In this document: positions 35,682 to 45,400 of the stretch, piece by piece
Layout: each line of letters opens with the position of its first letter
How positions within the stretch are numbered: position 1 is the first letter of the stretch
Source of the DNA: Parabacteroides hominis
GTDB taxonomy: Bacteria; Bacteroidota; Bacteroidia; Bacteroidales; Tannerellaceae
Assembly: GCF_014287585.1 (NCBI RefSeq)
Contig: NZ_JACOOJ010000001.1
Location: forward strand, 124,001-188,000
Direction: 5' to 3'
DNA: 64,000 bases
Made by a program: the position numbers and the translations under genes
Notes under the pieces: generated by a model
What the model saw: only the letters and a program-made list of their open reading frames with translations
Database searches by the model: none
What the model was told of the DNA's origin: nothing

Positions 35682-36260
35682 ATGAAAATTACAGTAAATA
35701 AGTTCGTCGCAGTTACTTACGATCTGACCGTAGACGAAGGCGAAAAACGCGAGTTGATGGAAAGAGCAACAACCGAGAACCCTCTGAAGTTCATCTTTGG
35801 CACCGGCGCCATGCTCCCCGCCTTTGAAAACGCACTGAAAGGATTGGAAGTGGGCGACAAATTCAACTTCTCCATAACCCCGGAAGACGCATATGGCGAG
35901 TATGTGGAAGAACACGTACTGGATCTTCCGAAGAATATTTTCGAGGTAGACGGCAAGTTCGACTCAGAAATGATCAAAGAAGGCAACACGGTCCCGATGA
36001 TGGATTCGAACGGCAACCGTATGAACGGTTCTGTTTTGGAAGTAAAAGAAGATGTAGTCGTGATGGACTTCAACCATCCGTTGGCTGGTGAAACGCTGCA
36101 TTTCAGCGGTGAAGTTATCGAGGTGCACGAACCGACTGCTGAAGAAATCGCAGCTCTCTCTGCTCCGGCAGGTGGATGCGATTGCGGATGCGACGACTGC
36201 GGAAGCGATTGCGGCGACCACAACCACGAAGGTGGATGCGGATGCGGAGGATGCAAGTGA
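35682..36260 (+). CDS. slyD: SlyD-like FKBP peptidyl-prolyl isomerase
   Basis: 192 residues from ATG 35682. The FKBP core shows [20 protein letters not shown] and [11 protein letters not shown], with an insert-in-flap chaperone domain (about 65-130, [11 protein letters not shown] through [17 protein letters not shown]). The C-terminal tail is rich in Cys and His ([12 protein letters not shown] then [11 protein letters not shown]), a metal-binding tail like that of E. coli SlyD. It should assist folding and possibly nickel or zinc handling. It overlaps aroC by 10 bases. Confidence 0.92.
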   Translation: MKITVNKFVAVTYDLTVDEGEKRELMERATTENPLKFIFGTGAMLPAFENALKGLEVGDKFNFSITPEDAYGEYVEEHVLDLPKNIFEVDGKFDSEMIKEGNTVPMMDSNGNRMNGSVLEVKEDVVVMDFNHPLAGETLHFSGEVIEVHEPTAEEIAALSAPAGGCDCGCDDCGSDCGDHNHEGGCGCGGCK

Positions 36261-37327
36261 ATACATTCGGAAACATATACAGACTGACCTCTTTCGGTGA
36301 ATCGCATGGTCCTGGAATCGGAGGCGTAATAGATGGATGCCCTGCCGGTATCGAATTGGATACGGCTTTTATCCAAAGTGAACTGAACCGTCGCAAACCG
36401 GGGCAATCCAAAATCACCACTCCACGCAAGGAGGACGACGAAGTACAGTTCCTTTCCGGTATTTACGAAGGAAAGACTACCGGTACTCCGATCGGTTTTA
36501 TCGTCTGGAACAAGAACCAGCACTCGGCTGACTACGACAATATGAAGAGTGTCTATCGCCCTTCCCATGCCGATTATACCTACCAGACCAAATACGGAAT
36601 CCGCGACCCGCGCGGCGGTGGACGTTCGTCTGCACGTGAGACGATCGCCCGTTGCGTGGCGGGGGCAATTGCCAAGTTGGCCCTCCGCCAGAAAGGAATC
36701 CGGATTCAGGCATTTACGTCGCAGGTTGGAAACATCAAGCTAAACGGTTCTTATACGGATTACGACCTGAGCAAGGTGGAAGACACCGCCGTACGTTGTC
36801 CGGACCCGGCTGTTGCCGCAGAGATGGAGGCTTTGATCGCCGAGGTGAAATCCAAAGGAGACACGATCGGCGGCGTGATTACCTGTGTGGCACAGGGAGT
36901 CCCCGTTGGTTTGGGCGAACCGGTATTCGGAAAGCTACATGCGGCATTGGGACATGCGATGTTGACAATCAATGCCGTAAAAGGTTTCGAGTATGGCGAC
37001 GGCTTCGAAGCGGCTTTATATCGTGGTTCGGAACGGAACGACCGTTTCTTCAACGATAACGGACACATCAACACCCATACGAATCATTCCGGTGGCATAC
37101 AGGGAGGCATCTCGAACGGGCAGGATATTTATTTCCGTGTCGCCTTCAAATCGGTTGCTACCATCCTGATGGAACAGGAAACCGTCAATATGGAAGGTGA
37201 AGACACGATCTTAAAAGCCCGCGGACGCCATGACCCGTGTGTTTTACCCCGGGCTGTCCCTATCGTCGAATCGATGACGGCGATGACGCTGTTAGATTAT
37301 CTACTGATACAGAAAGTCAGACAATAA
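36251..37327 (+). CDS. aroC: Chorismate synthase
   Basis: 358 residues from ATG 36251 ([20 protein letters not shown]); GTG at 36257 is an alternative start. [40 protein letters not shown] and [16 protein letters not shown] are the three chorismate synthase signatures. It converts EPSP to chorismate using reduced FMN. The start lies within the end of slyD, so translation is probably coupled, although the two functions are unrelated. A strong hairpin follows. Confidence 0.95.
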   Translation: MQVNTFGNIYRLTSFGESHGPGIGGVIDGCPAGIELDTAFIQSELNRRKPGQSKITTPRKEDDEVQFLSGIYEGKTTGTPIGFIVWNKNQHSADYDNMKSVYRPSHADYTYQTKYGIRDPRGGGRSSARETIARCVAGAIAKLALRQKGIRIQAFTSQVGNIKLNGSYTDYDLSKVEDTAVRCPDPAVAAEMEALIAEVKSKGDTIGGVITCVAQGVPVGLGEPVFGKLHAALGHAMLTINAVKGFEYGDGFEAALYRGSERNDRFFNDNGHINTHTNHSGGIQGGISNGQDIYFRVAFKSVATILMEQETVNMEGEDTILKARGRHDPCVLPRAVPIVESMTAMTLLDYLLIQKVRQ

Positions 37328-37336
37328 ATTTCTTTC

Positions 37337-37365
37337 AGGCACGGAAGTCTTGGACTTCCGTGCCT
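37337..37365. terminator. Bidirectional terminator between aroC and rlmH
   Basis: AGGCACGGAAGTC and GACTTCCGTGCCT form a perfect 13-bp stem with a TTG loop, placed between two convergent genes. The AGGCACGGA start is shared with the inverted repeat at 29366-29374. Confidence 0.85.
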
Positions 37366-37369
37366 AATA

Positions 37370-37843
37370 TTATTCATGGTGATAGGGTTCGTTATTCAGG
37401 ATCGTCATCGCCCGGTAGATCTGTTCGATAAAGATCAGGCGGATCATCTGGTGGGAGAAAGTCATTTTGCTTAAGGATATTTTCTCGGTGGCGGCTTTAT
37501 AAACAGCATCGCTGAAACCGTACGGGCCACCGACAACAAAAACCAGGCGCTTCGGAACCGTATGCGTCTTTCTTTCTATATAGGCGGAAAACTGCATCGA
37601 GGTAAATTCTTTTCCTTTTTCATCCAACAAAACCAAATAGTCGCCAGGCTGTAATGTTTTCAGAATCAATTCGCCTTCCTTCTCTTTCTGCTGGGATTCG
37701 GAAAGATTTTTGACGTTCTTAATATCAGGGATCACTTCCATTTCAAAAGGGATATAATGAACCAAGCGGTTCTTGTACTCATTGATCGCTTCCACAAAAT
37801 ATCCGGCATCCGTCTTACCGATCACAATCAGTGCAATTTTCAT
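37370..37843 (-). CDS. rlmH: 23S rRNA pseudouridine-1915 N3-methyltransferase RlmH
   Basis: 157 residues, the usual length. KIALIVIGKTDAGYFVEAIN at the start, VLLDEKGKEFTSMQFSAYIE in the middle and FVVGGPYGFSDAV (the knotted SAM site) with KMTFSHQMIRLIFIEQIYRA at the C-terminus are diagnostic of this SPOUT enzyme. Convergent with aroC, divergent from the DUF4783-nadC unit. Confidence 0.96.
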   Translation of the reverse strand: MKIALIVIGKTDAGYFVEAINEYKNRLVHYIPFEMEVIPDIKNVKNLSESQQKEKEGELILKTLQPGDYLVLLDEKGKEFTSMQFSAYIERKTHTVPKRLVFVVGGPYGFSDAVYKAATEKISLSKMTFSHQMIRLIFIEQIYRAMTILNNEPYHHE

Positions 37844-37892
37844 TCGTTTACATTTTAGAGATTGAGGACGCTAAATTACAGGAAAAAATACA

Positions 37893-37900
37893 TACCTTTG
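37893..37900 (+). promoter_or_regulatory. -7 box of the DUF4783-nadC operon
   Basis: TACCTTTG, 33 bases before the start at 37934; a GAGGAG-type ribosome-binding sequence lies at 37921-37926. Both support ATG 37934 over the in-frame upstream ATG. Confidence 0.6.
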
Positions 37901-37933
37901 CACGATAATACTCACAAAAAGAGGAGAAAGCTT

Positions 37934-38305
37934 ATGAAACGATTATTTCTGACGTTGGCATTGGTTCTCTCGGTTCTGAGTGTAATGGCTGCCGATATAG
38001 TTCCTATATCGAACGCTTTTAAAGGAGGCAACGCCTCGTCGCTCAGCGGATCAATGGACAAGGAAGTCGACATGGCCCTACCGGGTTCATCCAAAAAGTG
38101 CAACGCAAACGACGCTGTTTCAATGCTGAATACCTTCTTCGGAGGGAACAAACCGACAGGATTCACAGTCGTCCACCATGCTGATAAAAAAGAGAATGGT
38201 TTCTTTGTCGGCAAACTGCCTACTTCATCCGGTGAATATCGCGTAAACGTGACATACCGTGCAGAAGGAAACAAAGCGATTATACAGTCTATCAGAATAG
38301 AATAA
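37934..38305 (+). CDS. DUF4783 exported protein
   Basis: 123 residues from ATG 37934. A signal peptide (MKRLFLTLALVLSVLSVMAA) precedes a small NTF2-like domain (IVPISNAFKGGNASSLSGSM; later FFGGNKPTGFTVVHHADKKE; end YRAEGNKAIIQSIRIE) of the DUF4783 family. Function unknown. It is 10 bases upstream of nadC and shares its promoter, a pairing that recurs in Bacteroidales. Confidence 0.82.
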   Translation: MKRLFLTLALVLSVLSVMAADIVPISNAFKGGNASSLSGSMDKEVDMALPGSSKKCNANDAVSMLNTFFGGNKPTGFTVVHHADKKENGFFVGKLPTSSGEYRVNVTYRAEGNKAIIQSIRIE

Positions 38306-38315
38306 ATCAAAAGAT

Positions 38316-39173
38316 ATGAACGTACAAGAAACAAAAGAACAACTGATTGCGGAACTGATCCGCCTGGCATTTGTAGAAGATATAGGTGATGGCGACCATA
38401 CGACTTTATGTTGCATTCCGGCTACGGAAATGGGTAAGAGCCAGCTGATCGTGAAGGAAGACGGCGTATTGGCCGGTGTCGAAATGGCTGAACGTATTTT
38501 CCACACATTCGATCCGGATCTGAAAATGACGACATTCATCCATGACGGGGCCGAAGTGAAGAAAGGCGATATCGCTTTCGTTGTCGAAGGCAAGGTACAG
38601 TCTTTGTTGCAAACAGAACGCCTGATGCTCAACGTCATGCAGCGTATGAGCGGTATTGCAACCACGACACGCAAATATGTCAAGGCATTGGAAGGGACGA
38701 AAACGCACGTGCTGGATACGCGCAAAACGACTCCGGGCCTGCGCATGATCGAGAAAGAAGCGGTCAGAATCGGTGGCGGCGTCAACCATCGTATCGGGTT
38801 GTTCGATATGATTTTGCTGAAGGACAACCATGTGGACTTTGCCGGCGGTATCGAATCGGCCATCACACGTTGCCACCAGTACCTGAAAGAGAAAAACAAG
38901 GATTTGAAAATCGAAATCGAGGTCCGCAACTTCGACGAGCTGCAGGAAGCGATGCGTGTCGGCGGTATCGACCGTATCATGCTGGACAACTTCAACATCG
39001 AGAACACAAAGAAAGCTGTCGAAATGGTTGCCGGACGTTATGAGCTGGAATCTTCCGGGGGTATCACTTTTGCCACGCTTCGCGATTATGCGGAATGCGG
39101 TGTGGATTATATCTCGGTCGGCGCACTGACACACTCTGTCAAGGGGTTGGATATGAGCTTCAAGGCTTGCTAA
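38316..39173 (+). CDS. nadC: Nicotinate-nucleotide pyrophosphorylase (carboxylating)
   Basis: 285 residues. LAFVEDIGDGDHTT, QRMSGIATTTRKYV, LDTRKTTPGLRMIEKEAVRI and GGGVNHRIGLFDMILLKDNH are classical quinolinate phosphoribosyltransferase motifs. ESSGGITFATLRDYAECGVD completes the PRPP site. It makes nicotinate mononucleotide from quinolinate and PRPP in NAD synthesis. No nadA or nadB is visible in the window. Confidence 0.95.
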   Translation: MNVQETKEQLIAELIRLAFVEDIGDGDHTTLCCIPATEMGKSQLIVKEDGVLAGVEMAERIFHTFDPDLKMTTFIHDGAEVKKGDIAFVVEGKVQSLLQTERLMLNVMQRMSGIATTTRKYVKALEGTKTHVLDTRKTTPGLRMIEKEAVRIGGGVNHRIGLFDMILLKDNHVDFAGGIESAITRCHQYLKEKNKDLKIEIEVRNFDELQEAMRVGGIDRIMLDNFNIENTKKAVEMVAGRYELESSGGITFATLRDYAECGVDYISVGALTHSVKGLDMSFKAC

Positions 39174-39198
39174 AGATATTTTCTTCCGACAAAATAGA

Positions 39199-39230
39199 TG
39201 GCGTAAGGATTTTTACTTATCTTTACGCCA
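39199..39230 (+). terminator. Terminator of nadC
   Basis: TGGCGTAA and TTACGCCA form an 8-bp stem around a 16-base loop, 26 bases after the nadC stop codon. Confidence 0.65.
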
Positions 39231-39254
39231 TTATTATATCTAATCAGAACAACT

Positions 39255-39512
39255 ATGAAACAATTACCAAAAAACCCCTCTTCCCACAAGAAGAAACAGC
39301 CGAAAGGAATCTCTCCCAAAGTGTTAAAAGCAATCTATATAGAAGCTGGACAATACACATTGGATCTCTCCAAATTAATCTTTGGCGGGGTAATATTAAC
39401 AATGATCACAAATGCAGATATAAATAGAATCATTACATTTGCAATTGGATGTATATCTATTATAGTATTAACAATAATAGGATTTATCCTATACAAAAAA
39501 GGAAAGGAATAA
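39255..39512 (+). CDS. Small two-helix membrane protein (DUF6722-like)
   Basis: 85 residues: a basic N-terminus (KKKQPKGISPKVLKAIYIEA), then two hydrophobic segments (LIFGGVILTMI, about 42-52; ITFAIGCISIIVLTIIGFIL, about 59-78) and a KKGKE tail. It resembles small Bacteroidales inner-membrane proteins annotated DUF6722. A second tiny membrane gene follows after 2 bases. Function unknown. Confidence 0.7.
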   Translation: MKQLPKNPSSHKKKQPKGISPKVLKAIYIEAGQYTLDLSKLIFGGVILTMITNADINRIITFAIGCISIIVLTIIGFILYKKGKE

Positions 39513-39514
39513 TT

Positions 39515-39631
39515 ATGATAGAAAGTTATTTATTAGCAGGTCTATTCGGTGTTATGTCATTGGCAGGGATTATTTTCCTCATCTTTATCCGGACTCCGAA
39601 AGGAAAGAGATGGTTCAACGGAGAATATTAA
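39515..39631 (+). CDS. 38-residue single-helix membrane peptide
   Basis: ATG 39515 to 39631 encodes 38 residues with one membrane helix (YLLAGLFGVMSLAGIIFLIF) and a basic end RTPKGKRWFNGEY. It begins 2 bases after the stop of the preceding small membrane gene, with AAAGGAAAGG just upstream as ribosome-binding sequence. The pair is probably a unit. Confidence 0.6.
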   Translation: MIESYLLAGLFGVMSLAGIIFLIFIRTPKGKRWFNGEY

Positions 39632-39651
39632 ACCTCCATCATACATATTCC

Positions 39652-39671
39652 GGGGCAAGCGACCTCGCCCC
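39652..39671. terminator. GGGGC/GCCCC hairpin between convergent genes
   Basis: A 5-bp G/C stem with a 10-base loop at the meeting point of the small membrane gene pair and the acetyltransferase gene, whose stop codon it overlaps. Confidence 0.4.
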
Positions 39672-40246
39672 TACGAAATACGCGTTACGACGCCACCCTC
39701 TAACAGGTATTGCTGATTGCTCTCCGGGCATGTGGCGATACCTTTTTCATTGAAGGAGAGGCGATGTCCGTATTCGCTCACCCAGCCGATCTGGCTGGAA
39801 GGGTTGCCGACTACCAAAGCATAAGGCGGAATATCTTTGATGACTACGGCCCCTGCACCGATCATGGCATATTCGCCGATCGTATGCCCGCAAACGATCG
39901 TTGCATTCGCACCGATAGAAGCACCTTTGCCGACATGCGTTTTCAAATATCGGTCTTTACGGGAAACGGCACTGCGGGGATTGACCACATTCGTAAAAAC
40001 GCAGCTGGGCCCTAAAAAGACGTCATCCCCGCAAGTCACGCCGGTATAGACGGAAACATTGTTCTGCACCTTCACATTATTTCCTAAAACCACTTGCGGA
40101 GAGATCACGACATTCTGCCCGATATTGCAATTCCGGCCGATTGTGCACCCCGGCATAATATGGGAAAAATGCCAGATGCGTGTGCCGTCGCCTATCGTGC
40201 ATCCGGGATCGATAACGGCTGTTCCGTGTGCTTCGTATGCTGCCAT
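39671..40246 (-). CDS. WbpD/WlbB-like sugar N-acetyltransferase
   Basis: 191 residues of left-handed beta-helix: hexapeptide repeats such as IDPGCTIGDGTRIWHFSHIM, IGRNCNIGQNVVISPQVVLG and VGKGASIGANATIVCGHTIG. The combination RIWHFSHI and VYTGVTCGDDVFLGPSCVFT is characteristic of acetyltransferases acting on UDP-3-amino-glucuronic acids in O-antigen synthesis. Here it directly abuts rsmI, with no other pathway gene nearby, so its substrate in this organism is unclear. Confidence 0.82.
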   Translation of the reverse strand: MAAYEAHGTAVIDPGCTIGDGTRIWHFSHIMPGCTIGRNCNIGQNVVISPQVVLGNNVKVQNNVSVYTGVTCGDDVFLGPSCVFTNVVNPRSAVSRKDRYLKTHVGKGASIGANATIVCGHTIGEYAMIGAGAVVIKDIPPYALVVGNPSSQIGWVSEYGHRLSFNEKGIATCPESNQQYLLEGGVVTRIS

Positions 40247-40948
40247 TTACTTATATATTAAGAAGATTGTCGGTTTCTTGCTCAGATCGGGAACCTTTCC
40301 GGCCCATTCCTTGACGGGACGCGTGTGGATATATTCGTCTTCGCAGGTGATATTCGAAGCAATACACAATTTGGTCGAAGGGCGGCACGTGCGGATCAAC
40401 TCCTCCGCCAATTTATTATTGCGGTAAGGCGTTTCGATGAACAGCTGTGTCTGGTTCTCCGAATAAATGCGCCCTTCTAACTTCTTGATCGTATTCGTAC
40501 GTTCCGAAGCGTCGATCGGCAGATAGCCATGAAAAGCAAAGCTCTGCCCGTTAAAACCGGAACCCATCACCGACATCAGGATCGAAGAAGGGCCGACCAG
40601 CGGAACCACCTTGTAATTTTTACGCTGTGCGATCGCCACCACATCCGCACCCGGATCGGCAACAGCCGGACAACCGGCCTCCGAGATCACCCCGACCGAC
40701 TCGCCTTTCGCCAAAGGAGCCAGATAAGCGGCAACGGCTTCGGGCGACGTATGTTTGTTCAATTCATAAAAGACAAGATCGTCTATCACGATGGAAGGCT
40801 CTGTCTTTTTCAGGAAACGGCGCGCCGTACGCACATTTTCGACAATGAAATGACGGATGGAAAGGATGACTTCCCGGTTATATTCGGGAAGCACCCGGCG
40901 ATGTTCGACGTCGCCAAGCGTGACGGGAATGAGGTAGAGAGCGGACAT
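40247..40948 (-). CDS. RsmI-family rRNA 2'-O-methyltransferase
   Basis: 233 residues from ATG 40948 (MSALYLIPVTLGDVEHRRVL). A tetrapyrrole-methylase fold is shown by GVISEAGCPAVADPGADVVA and the substrate region VPLVGPSSILMSVMGSGFNG; FIETPYRNNKLAEELIRTC follows. Methylates 16S rRNA C1402 in the RsmI family. A 64-codon upstream extension is rejected because it crosses the -7 box at 40980-40987 and reads through the divergent gene. Followed at once by the acetyltransferase gene. Confidence 0.87.
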   Translation of the reverse strand: MSALYLIPVTLGDVEHRRVLPEYNREVILSIRHFIVENVRTARRFLKKTEPSIVIDDLVFYELNKHTSPEAVAAYLAPLAKGESVGVISEAGCPAVADPGADVVAIAQRKNYKVVPLVGPSSILMSVMGSGFNGQSFAFHGYLPIDASERTNTIKKLEGRIYSENQTQLFIETPYRNNKLAEELIRTCRPSTKLCIASNITCEDEYIHTRPVKEWAGKVPDLSKKPTIFLIYK

Positions 40949-40979
40949 ATTTTTTATTGACAATTGATAATTGATTACG

Positions 40980-40987
40980 CAAAAGTA
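40980..40987 (-). promoter_or_regulatory. -7 box of rsmI
   Basis: TACTTTTG on the minus strand, 31 bases upstream of the start at 40948. It stands one base from the opposite-strand -7 box at 40989-40996. Confidence 0.6.
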
Positions 40988-40988
40988 G

Positions 40989-40996
40989 TATTTTTG
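40989..40996 (+). promoter_or_regulatory. -7 box of the RsmF-like gene
   Basis: TATTTTTG, 19 bases upstream of ATG 41016. Back to back with the rsmI -7 box. Confidence 0.6.
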
Positions 40997-41015
40997 CCGA
41001 AAACAAGCTAATAAG

Positions 41016-42440
41016 ATGGCACTTCCGATAGATTTTATCACACGTACCCGTGCATTGCTGGGAAATGAGTTCGACAGTTTCGAGGCGGCGTTGCAGGCCG
41101 ATGTTCCCGTCAGTATCCGTATAAACGAGAAAAAAGGCACTCCTGCTCCTGTTGCCGGTGCGCCGGGTAGCCGGGTGGCCTGGTGCGATACTGGCTATTA
41201 CCTGCCCGAAAGGCTTTCGTTCACCTTCGACCCGCTCTTCCACGCCGGTGCTTACTACGTGCAGGAAGCATCCTCTATGTTTCTTGAACAGGCGATCCGC
41301 AGTCACGTGAAAACGCCTGTCCGGTGTCTCGACCTATGTGCCGCTCCGGGAGGCAAATCGACCCATCTGGCGGCTTGCCTGCCGGAAGGAAGTCTGCTGG
41401 TCAGCAATGAGGTGATCCGGAGCCGGAGCCATATACTGGCCGAGAATATCGCCAAATGGGGAAATCCGAATTGCATCGTGACAGGCAACGATCCGGAAGA
41501 GATCGGTCGCCTGACGCATTTCTTTGATGTGATCGTCGCGGATGTGCCCTGTTCCGGCGAAGGCATGTTCCGCAAAGATACCGACAGCACAGGCGAATGG
41601 AGTGTTGCGAACGTCGCGCTCTGTGCCGGGCGCGGGCGCCGCATCATCCACGATATCTGGAACGCGCTGAAGCCCGGCGGCCTGCTGATCTACAGCACCT
41701 GCACCTACAACACGGAGGAGGACGAAGAGAACATCCATTATATAACGGAAGAATTGGAAGCCGAAGCATTACCCATCCCCGTAAAGGATGAATGGCAGAT
41801 CACCGGCCCGCTAAAATATGACCATCCGGTCTACCGCTTTTTCCCGCACAAGACCAAGGGCGAAGGTTTCTTCCTCGCCGCCCTGCGCAAAGCGGAGGGC
41901 GAGACGGAGGAAATCCGGTTCAAAAACAAGAATAAAAAAGAAAAGGGGAAAACAACTCCTGCCATCCCGGAAGCTGTCAAATCTTATCTGTCGGACACCT
42001 CTTCTTTCGCACCCGAATGGGACGGAAGCCGCCTCCGGATGCACCCTAAACCCGTCCAAGATGTGTATCCCCTGCTTCGCGAGCATCTGCGCATTCTTTC
42101 GGCCGGAATCTGTATGGGCGAAGCGAAAGGGAAGGATTTCATCCCCGCCGAAGAGCTGGCACTCAGCACGGCTCTCAGCCGGGAGGCTTTTCCTACGGTA
42201 GACCTCGATTGGGAGGATGCCATCAAATATCTGAAAAAAGAGGCCCTTCTCCTCCCCGATGGCACGGAAAAAGGCTACGTCCTGGTCTGTCATAAAGGTT
42301 TCCCGCTCGGTTTCGCCAAACATCTCGGCAACCGCGCCAACAACCTTTATCCGCAGGAATGGCGCATCCGGAGCGGGTATGTTCCGGAGAAGGTGAAGAC
42401 ATTTTCCACCTTCTACAGAACACACGGTTTCAATGAATAA
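41016..42440 (+). CDS. RsmF-like rRNA m5C methyltransferase
   Basis: 474 residues of the NOL1/NOP2/Sun family. LDLCAAPGGKSTHLAACLPE is the SAM site (about 107), VIVADVPCSGEGMFRKDTDS holds the PC motif cysteine, and GGLLIYSTCTYNTEEDEENI holds the catalytic TC cysteine. A C-terminal region (about 300-474) matches the extra PUA-like part of RsmF/YebU. Its end overlaps the convergent giant glycosidase gene by 11 bases (42430-42440). Confidence 0.92.
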   Translation: MALPIDFITRTRALLGNEFDSFEAALQADVPVSIRINEKKGTPAPVAGAPGSRVAWCDTGYYLPERLSFTFDPLFHAGAYYVQEASSMFLEQAIRSHVKTPVRCLDLCAAPGGKSTHLAACLPEGSLLVSNEVIRSRSHILAENIAKWGNPNCIVTGNDPEEIGRLTHFFDVIVADVPCSGEGMFRKDTDSTGEWSVANVALCAGRGRRIIHDIWNALKPGGLLIYSTCTYNTEEDEENIHYITEELEAEALPIPVKDEWQITGPLKYDHPVYRFFPHKTKGEGFFLAALRKAEGETEEIRFKNKNKKEKGKTTPAIPEAVKSYLSDTSSFAPEWDGSRLRMHPKPVQDVYPLLREHLRILSAGICMGEAKGKDFIPAEELALSTALSREAFPTVDLDWEDAIKYLKKEALLLPDGTEKGYVLVCHKGFPLGFAKHLGNRANNLYPQEWRIRSGYVPEKVKTFSTFYRTHGFNE

Positions 42441-45400
42441 ATGCCGGTTCATACTTCACAGAAGCAATCCGGATCTCCGTCTCCACGGCAGGCATTCCTT
42501 CAGCCACGACCTTCAGCAGCATCGTGCCACTTTTTGTACCAGGTTGGAGGATGGCGAGGCACTTGCCCTGATGGGTACTGCAAGCCGGATTCCGGAAACT
42601 TCGCATATCATCAGGAGCGGCATTGCCGGAAGCCAACAGGATGCCATCCCCTTCGACAGTCATCTTTAACCGGACAGTGGCGTCAGGTACGATCCGCCCC
42701 TCCTCATCCGCCACACAGACCTTGACATAAGCCAGATCATTCGGATCAGCAGACACAATCTGTTTTTCCGGAAGCAAGACCAAACGGCACGGTCGTCCGG
42801 TTGTTTGCAGGGATTTATGAGCCACCTCCCGACCATCCCTTATACCGACGGCCATAAGGCAACCGACCGAGAACGGCACTTCGAAGTCAGCGGCAAGCCG
42901 GGCAGACACAATTTTCGTACCCAGACATTCTCCGTTCAGATAAAGCCGGACCGAATCACAACGGGAATAAGCACGAACTGTTAGCGTCTCCCCTTCATGC
43001 CCCTTCCAGTTCCAATGCGGATGTTCGTCGGGCCAGCCCCATTTGCTAAGCACCTCGCGCTTGCCTGCGGGAACGGGGGCATGGACAAGCAGTTCCAGTT
43101 CGCTCCTTCCCCACACCACATCGCGGAAAAGCGACTGCGGTTTCTTGCCTCCGTTCATATCCAAGTCTCCGCAATTGGACAGGAACCAGGGCCATGAACG
43201 GGTCGGAGTCGAATACGGCCTGTCGTCATCAACGTAGCTGAAGTTTCCGATTCCGACCTCCCCAATATAATCCATCCCAGTCCAGACAAAGTCTCCCAAT
43301 ACGAAAGGATAGAGATTTGCCGCCTTCCAGTTTTCGAGCGTCTCGAGAGGGAAACTTTCGGTTCCGACCATAATGCGGTCGGGATATGCCTTGTGATCGG
43401 AGAGATACTGCTTCGTTTCGTAGTTGTAGCCACCTAAATCCAACAAGGCATAAGCCGGTGCGGATTCCTCCCATGCACGTCCTTTCTGTTCCCAAAAGGC
43501 ACAGATTGCCTGGGTGACAGGGCGGGTAGCGTCAAGAGACTTGACCACAGAGACCAGTTCCCGGCCAATCCGTAGCCCGGCAGTGTCGGCACGTTCGTAA
43601 ATCTCGTTGCCGATGCTCCAGATGATGACAGAGGGATGGTTGCGGTCACGTTTTACAAATGCCGCCATATCGGACACGGCATGTTCCGGGAAGAAAAGAT
43701 GATAATCCTGATCGCGCTTGGGATGTTCCCACATATCGAAAGCCTCATCGATCACCAACATTCCCAAACGGTCGCAGGCATCGAGGAACTGCCTGGACGG
43801 CGGGTTATGGCTGGTGCGAACGGCATTGAAACCATTCTCTTTCAGAAGACGCACCTTGCGTTCCTCCGCCCCGTCATAAGCGGCCGCTCCCAACAAGCCA
43901 TTATCATGATGCAGACAAGCGCCTTTCAGTTTAACGGGACTACCATTCAGCAGGAATCCCCTGCCTACCGAAAACTCAAGCGATCGGATGCCGAAGGTGG
44001 TCCGATAGTAATCGGTTATTTCACCGGCTGAGACCAACCTGACATGCGCCTCATAAAGATCCGGGTGATCGACCGACCAGAGTTCCGGCTGCCCGACATC
44101 GGCAGAAAGCCGGAACGTATGAGAACCGCCCGCGGCTACGTTACCGGAACATTCTTTCGTCACAATGGCCGTACCGTCAGGACGAACCAAGGTCAGTCGA
44201 ACCGTCACACCGGCTTCCACAGCCATCCGATTGCGGACGGGAAGGATAATCTCGACCTTTGCCTGTCCAGGCGTGACAACAGGAGTCTGTACCTGTACCT
44301 CCTCATCCGGGATGAAAAGGTTGCCGGAAACGGTCAGCCGAACATGGCGGTAAATACCCGATCCGGGATACCAACGACTGTTGTCGCCGGGATTGAACGC
44401 ACGGACCACCATCACATTCTCCTTTCCGGCAGGATTCAGGAAAGGAGTCAGGTCATAACTGAAAGGCATATAGCCATTCGGATGAAACCCAAGATGATGT
44501 CCGTTGATCCAGACATCCGACCGCTCCATAACCCCGTCGAAGCAAACACCTACCCGCTGGCGGGAAGTCCATTCGTCCAATGTGAAACGTTTGCGATACC
44601 AGCCTGTCCCGCCTGGCAGATTCCCGGTGGAGATCGAATCTTTAAGCCCCTTCACGAAAGGGCCGGCCGAGTTGCCGTTGTCCGGGTAGCGCCGCTCGAT
44701 ACTGAAATCATGCGGAAGAGTGAGTGTCCGCCAGGAGGAATCGTCAAAAGAGACGTCCAGGGCATCAGCCGGAGCCTCTTCACAGAACTTCCATCCTTCA
44801 TCGAACAGACGGTCGGCATAGAGAGCAGCGGCATACGCGGGATCGGTGGACGGAGCTTTCAGTTCCGGATATTCGATTCCGTAATGTCCGGTAACGGCGG
44901 CAAGCAGGAAATAATAATTATCCGCCAAATAGTTATAACCGGTCGGAGCACCCCCTTTCGTCCGCCAGTCCACACTTTGCAGGTAACCGGGGAAAACGCC
45001 GGAATGAGTGTATTCGCGTTCGTAAGTCGCCATCATCGTGAACAGGATTTTATCTGCTTCGCTACGCATTCCTGCGTTATACAATGCCTGGATGAAATGA
45101 TAAGCAGCCTGGCCGCAAAGGCCACCGTTCTCATACCGTCCCCAGCGAGTCATTTCTTCCCAAGAGCCTTTGTCTTCCTTGGCAACGGGGACGAGCGGGC
45201 CGGGTATGCCGTAGACATAATCATATCCTTCCTCTTCGAGCTTCTTCAACATCTTCCGAAGAATCCTGCGGGCACGTTTGCCGGCAACCAGTCCTTCGTT
45301 GATCGCCATCGAACTGATAAACGTAAACTGATAATCATGCATCCTGCCGTCGCGACTCACCCATCCGGCATACATACCGGTATGCGGATTGTAGAAGGTA

